Below, one piece after another: positions 17,202 through 29,435 of a DNA stretch of 64,000 nucleotides. The notes below the pieces were generated by a model. That model was not told where the DNA came from. It made no database searches and saw only the letters and a list, made by a program, of their open reading frames with translations. Within the stretch, counting starts at the first letter, position 1. Each line of letters opens with the position of its first letter. The translations under genes and the position numbers were made by a program. The DNA is from Sesamum alatum (taxonomy: Eukaryota; Streptophyta; Magnoliopsida; Lamiales; Pedaliaceae), in assembly GCA_034509735.1 (NCBI GenBank), contig JACGWO010000003.1, positions 40,408,873-40,472,872 of the forward strand, written 5' to 3'.

Positions 17202-17688
17202 GGGTACGTTTACTTTGAGTATTCAATTAAATGGATGATAGGATAAATGTTAGGCCTTGTTTACTTGTAAGAATTGAGTTGGATATCCAATATATACAAT
17301 CTCTTGTTTACTTACATTTGGGTAAATAGATCAATCATGATAAATAGATGATTTAAATGAAAATATTAGTAATACAATTTAATCTCATCCTATATTTTAT
17401 CAATTATTAATCTATTATTACTTAATTCCATCCCTAAATGAGGATGTATAATAAAAATGCCCTGAATTAATTATAAGTTGTTTACTTTGGATGATAGACT
17501 ATTTTCAAATGGCAAATGACTCTTTCTACCCCTTTTACCAAGCAAAAAAGAGCAGGATAGTTATCTAACTTCAACAGTAAAATAAGAACGCCCAACTCAC
17601 ATAACCAACCCCTTATATGTCAAGTAAACGCTTGACAAACCTGTATTATTAGTGCTATTCAGGCTTGTCAGCCAAAGTAAACACACCC
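17202..17688. mobile_element. Tourist/Harbinger-like MITE
   Basis: A 487-bp non-coding element. Left end GGGTACGTTTACTTTG; right end reversed reads GGGTGTGTTTACTTTG. It is flanked by TTA on both sides (17199-17201 and 17689-17691), the target preferred by PIF/Harbinger elements. Confidence 0.65.
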
Positions 17689-17769
17689 TTAAGGTATTCA
17701 GCCTTAATATGTAGTGTGGGTAAAAAGAAAAAGTATCCCCGTACTTAATATTGTACAATTTTAAATTTA

Positions 17770-18027
17770 GGGTAAATTACAATGACATTTCTTGAGATTA
17801 GACCAAAATACACAAACACCCCATACTTTTGTTAAAATTACAGCTACACACCCTGGGGTTGTAATTGTATTACAACTACACTCCTTATTCAAAGGCAAAC
17901 CTTACACTAATACTCCCTGAAAAATATTACACTAACACCCTTTAGGGGGTGTAGCTGTAATTTCACAAAAGACAGAAGGTGTTTGTGTAATTGAGTCTAA
18001 CCTTAAAAGGTGTCAATATAATTTACC
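17770..18027. mobile_element. Mutator-like MITE, copy 2
   Basis: A 258-bp relative of the element at 3009-3254. Ends GGGTAAATTACAATGACA and reversed GGTAAATTATATTGACA. Flanked by 9-bp repeats TTAAATTTA (17761-17769) and TTAAATTTT (18028-18036). Internal phrases about a T-rich stretch and GGGTGTAGCTGTAAT are shared with copy 1. Confidence 0.75.
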
Positions 18028-18036
18028 TTAAATTTT

Positions 18037-19108
18037 ACTTGAATTTGAGTCAATTATATAATAAATTTAATATACATTATATGATTGGTGTACGGTGGAC
18101 AATAATTAATCATAGAAAAAGTGTGTCATATTTATCGATAATGTGATTAGTTTAATTAAGTCATATGATTTGAACAAAGATTTTCAAATACTGACATTAT
18201 CAATTGTATCATCGTGCATTATCAATTGTACAGCACTCAAGAGAGAAAATCTACGATGTAGGTGTGGAGTCTATTTTTATAACAGTGGTATATGTGTATT
18301 TTGTTTCTTTATTGACTTTAAAGTTGTTGTTCGTAACTATAAAAATATTGCTGTAATACGCATTGAATTTTGTATTAGTCTGTTTGTTGCTTTAATAATA
18401 TTATTGTATTTAAAAAAAAAAAAAGAGAAAATCTCAATCAGATATTATTACATAGATCTAAATTGTGAAATATTCAGATACCACTAACTTAAAATACATT
18501 GTGTGAACTGAGGTATCCACGTTTTTTGCGCACTACCTCAGGCCTCATTTATCATTATTTGTTTCTGCAATTTTTTTTTTGTTCACAAAATTTCTTTATG
18601 AAAATTTTCTCTACATTTGGATGGACAGATTCGAATGTGAAAGACGTCTCCATATTAGAAAAAAATCAATTCCATCAATATTTCAAAAAATTATACTTCA
18701 AAACAAGAGTCAAAATTTCTGAATTATTCATAATACAAAAATATCTCAACGAATTTAAAAGATTTATTATTAAGAATTTAAAAGTTTTAATTCTAAATCC
18801 AAAAACTACAATCTTATAATTTGACAGGGAGTAAATTGCATTTAATCAGGATGAATCACAATGTTTCACAAACTACAAGGAAGATTTCAAGTAGAAAAGG
18901 AATTTTTTTACACAAATTAGGACTGATCGAGCCAAATCAATCACACAACAAGTATAATACACTTATCATGTAATTGGTCTCTGTATTTAAATTATTTATC
19001 AATCACACTGCAAATATATTATACTTTTTATACAATTAATTCAGGTTTAATCGATTCTGATCTAAGTTAAAAAAAATTCGTAGGAAGATGCCATTCAAAC
19101 CTTATAAT

Positions 19109-19147
<39 letters not shown>

Positions 19148-19878
19148 AGAAAGGCCCGGCTTCGTGGAATGGTAGGAGAGTATTTCGTCTAAGCAAAATG
19201 AAGCACGACTTTGAATACATGGGTATCAGATACCCCATATTTCTTTGCATTTGAATTCAAAGTAAAGACTTAAATAGCGCAATTACGACAAAGTCATGAT
19301 ACGCGTGTTTCTCCATTTCTTTATTTCTCATCAAGAACACCCATTTTCATGAAGGCACCTACTACTTCCCCACCCACTCCAATAGTAGCAATTTTATAAA
19401 ATTAGTTCACTTGAGAAATTTTTACAAAATATTTTTATAAATTATATTATTTATTTTTTGTGAAGTGCAAAATTACTTAAAATAAGATAAAATGCATGAG
19501 GAAAAAAAACTACCAAAGGTAGTTATGAAAGATCATGGGAAAGTTAAAAATAATTAATTAATCAAAGAGGTCCTCTCTAATAATAATATAGTATAGATAT
19601 TGGTTACGTAAATGGGAAAGTAGGGACAATAATCTATAAACTCGTTAGGAGGATTGCGTTTGTGTCATTTGTGTCAAATTAGAGTTTGTATAACTGATTT
19701 ACTGTCACCAAGATCAACCAAGGCCTAACTATACATGGGAATCAACACAGATGTCAGAACGTACGATTAGCTCCACCAAACGCCTTTGCAAAAATTCGAA
19801 CTCACATCGTGGATGTGACAACATTCGATCTGAACTGTTAGATCATAATAATTAATGGTGAAATTATATATATAATGT
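18037..19878. other. Intergenic, AT-rich
   Basis: Short ORFs here have low-complexity, AT-driven composition and no recognisable domain. A poly(A) run sits at 19113-19143. I see no gene. Confidence 0.5.
19113..19143 (+). repeat. Poly(A) run of about 31
   Basis: An uninterrupted A tract. It could be a retroposon tail, but no retroposon body was recognised to its left. Confidence 0.9.
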
Positions 19879-20178
19879 TACTACAAAAATAATTATTTTT
19901 CGCCATACTATAAATTACTACGACTTAAAAATCATGGTGAATCTATAATATTTACCATATCTAAACAAATCAATGCCAAAATTTAAATTTTTGTCATAAT
20001 CTTTAGCCATAGCCAAAACATTTGTCATGAATTTTAGCTACATGACTAATACTTTGGTCTCACTTGCAGAAACAACGATTAATAGTTGTTGTGGAGCCAT
20101 GGTTAATTTGTATTTGCAATGATTTTTTTACTGTTAAATAGTAATTAACTGTATCAAAAAATTATATTACTTCTAGTC
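19879..20178. mobile_element. CACTA-type MITE, older copy
   Basis: About 300 bp. The left end TACTACAAAAATAATTA mirrors the right end, reversed GACTAGAAGTAATATAA. The internal motif TTAGCCAT and the overall length match the family at 29436 and 36919. Flanks TGT and CGT differ by one base, consistent with an aged 3-bp target duplication. Confidence 0.55.
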
Positions 20179-20196
20179 CGTGTATGCAAAATCGAC

Positions 20197-20223
20197 ATAT
20201 ATATATATATATATATATATATA
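20197..20223. repeat. (AT)n microsatellite
   Basis: About thirteen AT units directly after the MITE at 19879-20178. Confidence 0.9.
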
Positions 20224-21599
20224 AAGAATAAATGAGTAGTTACTTAAACATGGCAAGTGAAGAAACAAAATAAATTAGTTAATTTTAGAATAAAATAACT
20301 ACAAAAGAAAATTACACACTAGAAACTATCCTCTTCAATTATACATAAAAAAATAAAAACAAAAAATTACTGAAGAAATTAGTTCACTCGAGCAGCAGTT
20401 ATGGTGTGGAGACTGCATGAGTACCTATTTCATTTTCAACTTGTTCTTGGTACACACTTCACATCAATAATTGTCCTAGACCTAGGGAAAGGACAAAGAC
20501 AACGGTGTGTATATCGTTGCTTGCAAAAATTATTTTTTTAGTCCAATAAGATAGAGGAATTTGCAAATGGTCCGACGAGCATTTTGATATTTTGCTTTTT
20601 ATATCAATCTAGAAAAAAAATTGTGAAGACTGTCCTAAAAATGGAGTTTCCATTGATTTTTTAATGTGATGGATATAAATTTCTAATGTGATCGTTAATT
20701 CGATTGACAGAGTTGTACTCTTTAATACTACTTGATAAGAAAGTCTGCATATGTCGTCTCAAGCTCTACGAGCTCAACATATTTGGTCACAAAATTCAAT
20801 CAAATGAAATACTTGGCGATGGAATTTTGCTTTTTCATTTTTTCTCGCAAAATTTGGGGATGAAAGATAAAATTGAAATAACTTTAAGAGTTGCTAATTA
20901 CTTGAAGTAACTATTGTATAAAAACTTCTATTAAGTATTTCTATTATTAACAATAATAATAATAATAAATAAATAATTTAAAAAGAATCCTTTGTTTTTT
21001 CTTTTTTCTTTTTCTTGAACGAAATGAAATGCATTTCAGTTCGTTTTAAGTTTGGGTACATGTAGAGAGAACAAGCCTTTGATAGGTTGTGAACCGATCC
21101 TGATACAACAAACTGTTCAAAGAACTAAGGCAGCATTCAAAAATCATATCACAAACTCTTTTATTCTTTTGTAATATAATTTTTTTTCATATATACAAAA
21201 CTGGTGAATTTTACTTAACAATTGATATTATTATGTTTTAGAGGAATACTGATCTAATTTCTAATTGTTTTCCGATTATTCTAATATAATGCTTTAATAT
21301 TTATCTTAACTATGACTTTTCTATTTTTTTTTTTCCATATAATTTTTCTACAACTTAAAGTCTATACCTCATTATTTTTAAATTTAAAATAAACTTATGA
21401 TTTTATTAGATGTGGAGCGTACACCCTATGCATCACGGGGCCTGCATTTAAAACGTTGTTGCTAATCATCTGAGAAACAGATGAAAATTATTGAACACAC
21501 AATTCCATGAGCAGCCCAACTGTCCTTGACTAATTACCAGACGAGAACAAAGGAAAAGAAAAGTGATGGATTTTCATTTTCAGCTGGAAAAAACAAAAA

Positions 21600-21819
21600 G
21601 GATAATTATATATACACCCCAAACCTACGGTATATTACACAAATCATCCGTGCCTTTTGCATAAATACAGAAACCACATCTCATAGCAAAAACAACAGGA
21701 ATAGTTTTTGTAACGATGTTAACATTTTTGGAGCGTATAAGTGTAATTTTTTAAAAAAGATGAGTGATTTATATAAGAGACCTTACGTCAAGACTCAAGG
21801 GGTATAAATGTATTGTCCC
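21600..21819. mobile_element. Possible short MITE
   Basis: The left end GGATAATTATATATACACCCC resembles the reversed right end GGGACAATACATTTATACCCC. A related, more diverged arrangement is at 59103-59372. No clear target duplication. Confidence 0.35.
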
Positions 21820-23313
21820 AAAAACAAATTAGAGATGTTCAGCAGGTAACTTGATGAACGGCGTAAGTGTCAAAGAGAAACAAGGAAAAGAAACAGTGAT
21901 GGATTTTCAGCTCCGGCATATATCCCAGTTCCCATAAACATACTACATACACAGTGCTACAACAAAGGTAGATCCTCAGCAATTGATTGGCTCCATCGTC
22001 TATTATATACACGATAAATAGCAGCAGAGAAAGGTGTCTTCCAATTTCAGGAGAAACAACTTCTCTCAAGTGAAGAAATAAGTATAACTGAAGTTTATAG
22101 CAGGGAACCAACATCTTTCTTTTTCTTCGATTTAGAGGAGCTAACGTCTAGAAGGCAAGACAAAAGTGGAATAAGTCCAGTCGAACATAAGAAATGTCTA
22201 CTTGACCAGATCACAGACGATTCCATTACTAGTTCTAGGAAGGAATTCTAAGTTCCACACAGTTCAATTTTCTGATAACTTTCAATGTCCTTCCTTCCAC
22301 TTCATGTGAATCAACAGCTTCAGGCAATCAGTTTCAAGAGCTTCACATCCATCTACTGAATAGTAGCTCATTTTGAACTTGTTTTTCTTTCTGATGAATC
22401 CTATGCTATATTTGTATTATTCTCTTAATCTTTTCCATGCACATACAAACAGATATCTGTTTTTCTTGCAAACAAAGTAAACAAACAAGCAAAAATATGA
22501 AAAGATAAACTTATTTCCTTCATTAATTCCAACAGCAGGAGCACACAACAATCAACAGGGAAAACTCGTACCCTCAAAACTACTATCAGCTAATATTCAG
22601 ATTGGAGGATCGGCAGCCTCAAGATAGCATTTTGACCATGAAAGAGAGCAGAATTAAAATGACAGAGGACCAAGAAAAAAACTGAATAAGCATTATCTCA
22701 ATAGAGACTGAGCATCCCATCTCAATCCTCTGAGACATCTTTAGTTGCCAGGCATTACTACATCAGTAAATAGAACCAGAGAAGATTTGGCAATCTCTAA
22801 ATTGCCTATGTGAACACACAGCCAAGAAAAGGAGCCAAAAACAAGAAAATTGGGTGATACAATCCAACAGGAAAAAGAAAGTGATAAATGACTTCAATCA
22901 ATGCTTCATATTTGAGGCTTTTTATCGGATCGGGAGTAAACAGAACAGAGTAACACATTGAACGAATAGAACAATGGATTCTCTAAACAACGTTCTGAAG
23001 AAAGGAAAAACAAAATATCAGCAATTTCAACATGAGTTCAATAGATCAGAAATCCCGCTGTTCTGATCAAGCATCAATTGTATTTTCTCCATCCAAAATT
23101 TATGTAAATATTTCAAACACATTTATACACGAGAATCATGTCAATTCATCAACTTGAACACGTTATTCTACAAAAACATCACTACTAATCATGGTCAGTA
23201 CCCGAAATCGTGAGATCACAGATTTTCACTTCATGCCACCAATACCCAACTCCAGAAACATGATATTCTGAAAGAAAAGACACGAAATATTAAAAAAATA
23301 AATAAAGAATCTC

Positions 23314-23946
23314 TCACTTGAACTCGAATGTTGGTGGGATCGGCGAGTCAAAGCTCTCCAGAATCTCCGTCTTCACTCCGGCTTCACTCTTCTTCTCCTC
23401 TTCCTTCCCGCCGCCAAACAAGCCTCCAATCCAAGAAGACGAAGACGCAGCTGGAGCGGGAGCCGCCTCCTGTGGCATCCCCTGGGCCCCAGCTGGAAGA
23501 TCGTCAACAAAAATCGGCGCCTCCTGTGGAGCACTCATAACTTTATTCAACATAATCCCTGCCCCCTCAATAAGAGCCAAGAGAACACCCCCGAAAAGTG
23601 CAGATCGGGAGGCGGCGCCCATCCCCTGCCGCATCTGGAGGAACCCACCAGTCGCGGCACCTGCGATGATGGAGTTCCACGGATCCTCTTTCTGCCTGAC
23701 ATAGACCATAGAACAGTCGAAGACGGAGAAGAGACCGCCCCACACGGCGAAGCTGCCGCCGATCCGTGGGGCGTTCATACGCACGGCCTGAGAGCCGCCG
23801 ACGAGGCGCGTACCCTTGGGCGAATTATAGACCCCCTTGAGGAAGTGGAAGGCGGAGCCGCCAACGGCGCCCATCCCAAATGCGCCGCCGATATCATCAA
23901 GAATCCGGTCGGGGCATGGCTCGCGGGAGGTCTCCGGAGTTCCCAT
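23314..23946 (-). CDS. TIM17: Mitochondrial import inner-membrane translocase subunit TIM17
   Basis: A single 633-bp exon, 210 residues, ATG at 23946. TIM17 is a core subunit of the TIM23 complex that moves presequence proteins across or into the mitochondrial inner membrane. Four hydrophobic segments fall in residues about 15-140 (starting [14 protein letters not shown]). The PRAT-family signature is complete: RQKED (Arg84, Asp88) followed six residues later by AG and then GG. The Gly/Ala/Pro-rich C-terminal tail (about 140-210), containing [10 protein letters not shown] and an EEEKK stretch, is characteristic of plant TIM17-2-like proteins. Length and lack of introns fit that family. The coding region is notably GC-rich compared with its flanks. 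No defect. Confidence 0.95.
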   Translation of the reverse strand: MGTPETSREPCPDRILDDIGGAFGMGAVGGSAFHFLKGVYNSPKGTRLVGGSQAVRMNAPRIGGSFAVWGGLFSVFDCSMVYVRQKEDPWNSIIAGAATGGFLQMRQGMGAASRSALFGGVLLALIEGAGIMLNKVMSAPQEAPIFVDDLPAGAQGMPQEAAPAPAASSSSWIGGLFGGGKEEEKKSEAGVKTEILESFDSPIPPTFEFK

Positions 23947-25196
23947 TTTCTGCTATTATTAGTTTATTCTTTCTGAATTTGTGAGTGATTTTACGAGAAA
24001 AGCAGAAGGGTTTTAGGAGGGTTTTGGGGTTGGCGGGCGGTGGGATTTCTTAGGGCGAACGACTTGGGGAAGGGGTTATTTGACACTTTGATCAAGGTTC
24101 AATTTGGCTTGCAAATACATAATTAATTATAATATAATTGATTTCATAAATTAATTATAGTGCTTTGAATTCATAATTAATCATATAAACAAATATTCTA
24201 GTTAAATTTTAAAAGTGACCGGCCTTATTTCTAAAATTAATAAAGAAATTAAAAAAATATTCAAAAGGTATAGTGTATAATTAGATGAAAAGTAATAAAT
24301 TTTTCAAGAGGTATCAATGATTTAAAGTTGGTATTTATTACAAGCGTACTTACTTCCTTACACTTTTGATTCGAAAATATAGAATTCTACCAATTCAGTT
24401 TTAATATTTCTTAGTACCTTGCCATGAAAGGGCACATTCATATTTGAGATCGGAGAGCCACTATTGCTTCTTCAATTCTTTCAAAAACAACGACAACTAC
24501 TTTGCTCCTTTTCCACTGCAATCGCATCGGTGTGCTCGCCTCCTTTTCCACCTTTTGATAATTTTGTCATGGACAAAGAGAACTTCGATAAGACCGACAC
24601 AAAAGTATAAGTTCAAAGAATTATGATTTCTGTACTTAAACTTAATCACTTATCTGCCTTTAATTCATAAATTACTAGGAATGACAATTTTTGTCTTCAA
24701 AACAGTGTCTTTTTTGACAATATTAGTATGTTTCACCAATCAACTTATAATGAGCGGAATTACTCACGTGCATGGGATGTGACGCAACTGTGGAGGGAAA
24801 AGAACCACCGTTTTTGGCCTAATTTGTGCTCTTCTTCCTCATTTGGTTGAAACCAGCTATTTTTGCCCCATTTTTGAGAAGTTGGAGAGGGTTTATAGAG
24901 AGCATTACAAGGACAAGCAAGGAGAAATATCCTTTTTTGAACATATAAGATAGGTCCTATAACTTATAAAATTCATACTTTTGGTCGTCAACTATTTTTC
25001 TGTCTATAATTTAATGATATAGGTCACGTGTCTAATATGCGGTCGTTATGTACTTTCGACTAAAGCAAAAAATGGCGCGTTTTTCAACTTGGTAACACAT
25101 GGGGAGAAATATAACTACCATTGAGAGAGAGAAAAATAAATCTTGAAGAAATTGGGGAAATGATATTGTTTTTTGGAATGTGCTTTTTAAATTCAA

Positions 25197-25197
<1 letters not shown>
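23947..25197. other. TIM17 promoter side and AT-rich spacer
   Basis: 23947-24060 is presumed 5' UTR and core promoter of TIM17. The remainder is AT-rich with no recognised gene. Confidence 0.45.

Positions 25198-25268
<71 letters not shown>
25198..25268 (+). repeat. (ATT)n microsatellite, about 71 bp
   Basis: About 23 perfect TTA units, the longest simple repeat in the window. It lies just before the left edge of the NAC duplication. Confidence 0.97.
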
Positions 25269-25269
<1 letters not shown>

Positions 25270-26184
25270 TCTTGAATTGTTCTAATTTTCCAAGAATGAA
25301 ATCCCCCTTTTTTTTGCTATTAATTTCCTTCAAGGTTTAATTTTTTCAAGGTGATTATATTTTCTCCCTAAAGTGTTGCCAAGCTGAAAAATTACTAATT
25401 TTTCCTCTAATAAAAAATACTTAAAGTCCCTATGCCAGACACGTTGCCTACGCTATTAAAAAACAAACGAAAAAGTGAATGATGACCAAAAGTACAAAAA
25501 TTTGTAAGTGGGACTAATTAAGTGCCAATCCCATAATAAACGAGACAAAAATTAAGTAAAATTTATCTAACTTAGAGTACAAGAAACTTGACGCACATTG
25601 TAATTAAATTTATTAGGGGAAACTTGACAATTTTTAAGATCAATATGATAGACATTATATGTGAAGCCCTAACAATATATTAGGGGAGATTTGACAATTT
25701 TTAAGATCTGATGCTGTTTAAATCAGATGAAGGGCTATGCAATTGTTGATTGATAAAAAAGATATGCTGCTCAATTGGAGCTCGAGGAGCAGAGCAGTCC
25801 AATTGTGCCATCCTATGAAGCTCGTAACAATATCTCAAGACTCAGAAAACAATGAATTGCATGGAATTGTTCGGGAAACTGATGGTGACTCGGAAGGACA
25901 CTGTTGATTACCTTGATCAATATGATAGACATTATGCAAACGTGAAGATGATACAAGGAGAAAATGAAGAATCTTTCAAGTCTGAACACTTTGAAAGAGT
26001 TCAATTTATATGTTACTAGCAGCAATATTTTCCATCTTCTCCATAGAATTTCTTGCACCTGATTATCTGCTTGGATAGCGAGTTCTTGAACAAGATTGAG
26101 ATATTTATAATAAACGTACATTGAGAAGAAACAAGAACTTTCTTTTCATTCAATGGCAATGAAACTATTACAGATAGTAAAATC

Positions 26185-27204
26185 TCATTGTGTATTTGGT
26201 GACAATGATACATCAAGAAATTGTAAAGAATAAATATCAATCAAGGTTCCAAGTTCATCATCATCATCATCCAAATTAGAATCAAGCAAGGATCCAATAT
26301 CACCATTCTCGCACTCCAAAAGAATATCAAGCCAAGACTTATCATCTTCACGATATGAGCACTCTCGTCCATGATCAGCTGGTTGATCATCAACCGGCAT
26401 AGGGAATTGTTGCAGCGGTGGTGTGTTCGCATAACCAGAATCTGGCGTCCATGCAAAGTTATCATTATCACCAGAAGAGCCGACGTGAGTTGATCTCCAT
26501 TCCAGTAGGCTCATGCTATCCACCTTCTGCTTCTTTTGACTTGCAACTTCTTGGTGTTCTAGATCTGCAGCCGATCTTTTCTTGTTATCATTCGACATTA
26601 ACGGATTCTCCCCGCATGAACTCGAACATTCTTCAGTAACCGATCTTGAAATAGATTGTTGTGGAGATTTCTCCTTGGACGATCTCGTGATCCTACACAT
26701 GACATAATCCTTGTATGGCAACTCACAGTTCAAAGAAACGCCGGCAAGCGAATACGCGTGCATGATCCAGTGATGATCACGTTGCTTTGTGCCGTCGCTG
26801 GGGGGATTCTTCACGGTAAATGTAAACATCTTCATCTGGCCGATCAGTTGTCCGGAATTGTTGTATATTTTTCTTGCACCAGTTTGGCCGTCCCAGGTAC
26901 CACACCCTGCACTTCTTGCAATCCTTGTCTTGCCATTAACTTTGGACAACTTGGTGAAAACGTAGACGACACTCTTCACCTTCTTGCATTCTTTGCCCTC
27001 TTCTCCAGTGACGCAAGTATCCCATTCAACGTCGGAGAAAACATCCCATGGATCTGCGTTTTCGCCATAAATGGTCTTCTCCAACAAGGGCTTCCATGGC
27101 ATCTCAAGCCCCATCGCCTTTCTTGACAGGTAAAAAGTGATGAGTTCTTCATCGGTGGGTGTGAAGTGGAAACCTGGAGGGAGGATCAATGTCTCCGTCA
27201 TCAT
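26185..27204 (-). CDS. NAC-domain transcription factor 1, intronless
   Basis: 339 residues. Start set at the first true ATG, 27204; the open frame reaches back to a GTG at 27216, which is not a plant start. The N-terminal NAC domain is about residues 7-173: LPPGFHFTPTDEELITFYL (subdomain A), AGCGTWDGQTG (C), HHWIMHAYSL (D) and DYVMCRI (E). It binds DNA as a dimer in the nucleus. The usual WKATG of subdomain C is replaced by WDGQTG, and the usual Glu of MHEY in subdomain D is Ala here, unlike the two sister genes. A bipartite nuclear signal is likely at about 208-227 (NKKRS and KKQKV). The C-terminus is acidic with five Asp, a plausible activation region. Most NAC genes have introns; this copy has none. 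Confidence 0.92.
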   Translation of the reverse strand: MMTETLILPPGFHFTPTDEELITFYLSRKAMGLEMPWKPLLEKTIYGENADPWDVFSDVEWDTCVTGEEGKECKKVKSVVYVFTKLSKVNGKTRIARSAGCGTWDGQTGARKIYNNSGQLIGQMKMFTFTVKNPPSDGTKQRDHHWIMHAYSLAGVSLNCELPYKDYVMCRITRSSKEKSPQQSISRSVTEECSSSCGENPLMSNDNKKRSAADLEHQEVASQKKQKVDSMSLLEWRSTHVGSSGDNDNFAWTPDSGYANTPPLQQFPMPVDDQPADHGRECSYREDDKSWLDILLECENGDIGSLLDSNLDDDDDELGTLIDIYSLQFLDVSLSPNTQ

Positions 27205-27310
27205 TCTCTCTGTCACTCTCTCTCTCTCTCTCTCGTTTTATCTCTCTCCTCTCTTCTGTGATTCTTGCACTCTTTTTGGGTATGGATCAGAATAGAACTC
27301 ATGTCTTAGG

Positions 27311-27318
27311 TATATATA
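27311..27318 (-). promoter_or_regulatory. TATA box of NAC gene 1
   Basis: TATATATA 107 bp upstream of the ATG, followed by a CT/GA-rich leader (27212-27250). The same arrangement precedes both other NAC genes, which supports it being functional. Confidence 0.6.
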
Positions 27319-28758
27319 GAGAGAGATTTACAATTCAAAAAATTGATACTATACACGTGTTATAATTTCAGTAGTAAAGAGGTTGTTCTTGACATCCTAT
27401 CAATTTATTGTACGTGTGATTTCTCAGGTATTTGAATTTTTGGATATAATGCAGATGTAGTGTTTTCTTGAGTGTTAAATATGTAGAAAATACTTTTTTA
27501 ACATGCTTGTTTAGCTTTAGTTATGTATGAATATTATAAATGTGTCAATGATTTGTCATGTTTTATGTCTTTTTTTAATATAATCCCAATTATGTTATTT
27601 TCATATAATAAAATATTATAAGTGTGTTTTTTAACACAAAATATTATAAGTTTTTGTTTACAAATAAGTAATTTTATAATTAGTTTTTATAATAATAATT
27701 GTTATATATATATATATATATTACTTACATAGTTGAATTGAGATAAAATTCTAATAAAAATAAATTAAAATAAAGAGTTTTATTTAAAATTATAAATAAT
27801 TAAATAAAATTAGTTGAAAAGCCTAATATTAACTAGAAAAAATATATAGCTAGGCTATATAATTAGGAGAAGATACTCTTTAAAACTTTAGATGCATCTA
27901 TTTGAAAGAAAGAAAAATTTGGTGGAATTTTAGGGCAATTTTCATCCAATTAAACGGCATTCTCATAGTTTTCTCTAAATTTATCGAAAAAAATGAAAAT
28001 GTTGGGGGTTATAAATATTATCGCATTATCTTATATATTTTTTTGATAGCTAGTAGGGATATTCATTATTCAGTTTACCGGTCAATAATTAATTGAACTG
28101 AAAATTCAATTATTAACAAATTCGATTTGGTATCAGATTATTTTGTCAAAAAAAAAAAAAATTATTTTCGGTTCAATTTTTGTTTAGATGTCGATTAACT
28201 GACAATAATCGAATTTCAAATTTTTTCAAAAGAATTTATATTATATTATGTTATAAATGTATATAAATATAATAAATTAAAATTATGTATAAACTTAATT
28301 CTATTTACTTTTAATTAAGTTAACTAATTAACTAAACAAAATCAATTACCATTAATATTGAGTTGAATATGAATTGTGTATTCATAATATTTTGTATTAC
28401 TGACGGGTGCATCTTAAGTTTTATTTGGATTTGTTTTTGGTTATATATTTTGTTTTATAAATTTTATATTTAACCTTTTTTGGAGTTTGTACAGGCAATT
28501 TTGGATAAAATCAGTTATATGCATTTTTTTAAAAATTCGGTTAATTCGGTACAAAATCAATTCGGTTTTTAACAAACTGAACTAATTAAGTATTTTGGTT
28601 CGATATTCAGGATGTCATCTCGGTGTATCGAATTCTTGGTTCGATTAACGGGACTGAACACCCCTAGTTGTTAGGCAGATTTGAATATACTATCATAATA
28701 TATGGGTTATTTTCATTTTACTCCCTGTGTTTTTAATTATTTTTTAAAATCATCCAAG

Positions 28759-29240
28759 TAAATTGCAATTTTCGTCCTGTAATTATAGGTATTTGGCGTT
28801 TTGGTCCTTTAAGTTTTTAGGGTAGCAAAATAGTCCTTTAACTTTTCAGTTAATTATAATTTTCATCCTGTAATTATAGGTATTTGGCGTTTTGGTCCTT
28901 TAAGTTTCTAGGGTAGCAAAATAGTCCTTTAACTTTCCAATTTTCGCGATTTTTGTCCTCTGGTCATCGGATTTTTTAAAACTTGCCGGAATAATGGCAC
29001 GCGATGAGGTTGGTTGTCTTTTTTAGTGATACCACATTCAGGCATTGCCCTTCTTCCAGCTAGTTTAAAAGCCTCACGTGTGAATCACGTGTCATTATTC
29101 CGGCGAGTTTTAAAAAATCCGACAACTAGAGGACGAAAATCGCGAAATGAAAAAGTTAAAGGACTATTTTGCTACCCTAGAAACTTAAAGGACCAAAACG
29201 CCAAATGTCTATAATTACAGGACGAAAATTGCAATTAACC
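28759..29240. mobile_element. Fold-back element with long inverted arms
   Basis: The arms pair over more than 150 bp: GCAATTTTCGTCCTGTAATT on the left and its complement at the right end, continuing through TTTGGCGTTTTGGTCCTTTA and a GCCGGAATAATG stem. The left arm has an internal duplication of about 100 bp, so its first segment occurs twice. Copy B of the duplication, at 36712-36730, reads straight through the site without the element. No long ORF. Family not assigned. Confidence 0.75.
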
Positions 29241-29435
29241 CTTTTTGTTATTTTACAATTTCGTTCTTCGGGTGGAATTTGAGCCAATTTTTCTTTCAAT
29301 TGAAGGGCATTCTTGTACTTTTTTATATTTATCAAAAAATTAAAAAGAAAAATTTGTCGATTTTATATATTATGGCATAGTATATGTTATGACATTATCT
29401 TATATATTTTTAGGTTGCTAGGCAAAATTGATATA

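Larger units (their letters stand above)
20179..23313. other. Intergenic, TIM17 3' side
   Basis: Contains an (AT)n tract at 20197-20223 and a MITE-like stretch at about 21600-21820. Between 21.83 and 23.3 kb the base composition is more even, as in transcribed non-coding DNA, but no exon chain was recognised. The part next to 23314 is likely the TIM17 3' UTR. Confidence 0.45.

Noticed and set aside
18143..18819. Two ORFs of about 110 residues
   Set aside because: AT-driven, low-complexity translations with no domain or splice context.
19780..19850. tRNA or SINE on the minus strand
   Set aside because: A B-box-like GAGTTCGAATTT is present, but no matching A box or flanking duplication was found.
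21839..22114. Minus-strand 91-residue ORF
   Set aside because: Hydrophobic and cysteine-rich but not similar to a family I know, and without splice partners; insufficient support for a gene.
27205..27216. NAC gene 1 (and 2) starting 12 bp further upstream
   Set aside because: The upstream codon is GTG; the first true ATG is at 27204 (35524 for gene 2).
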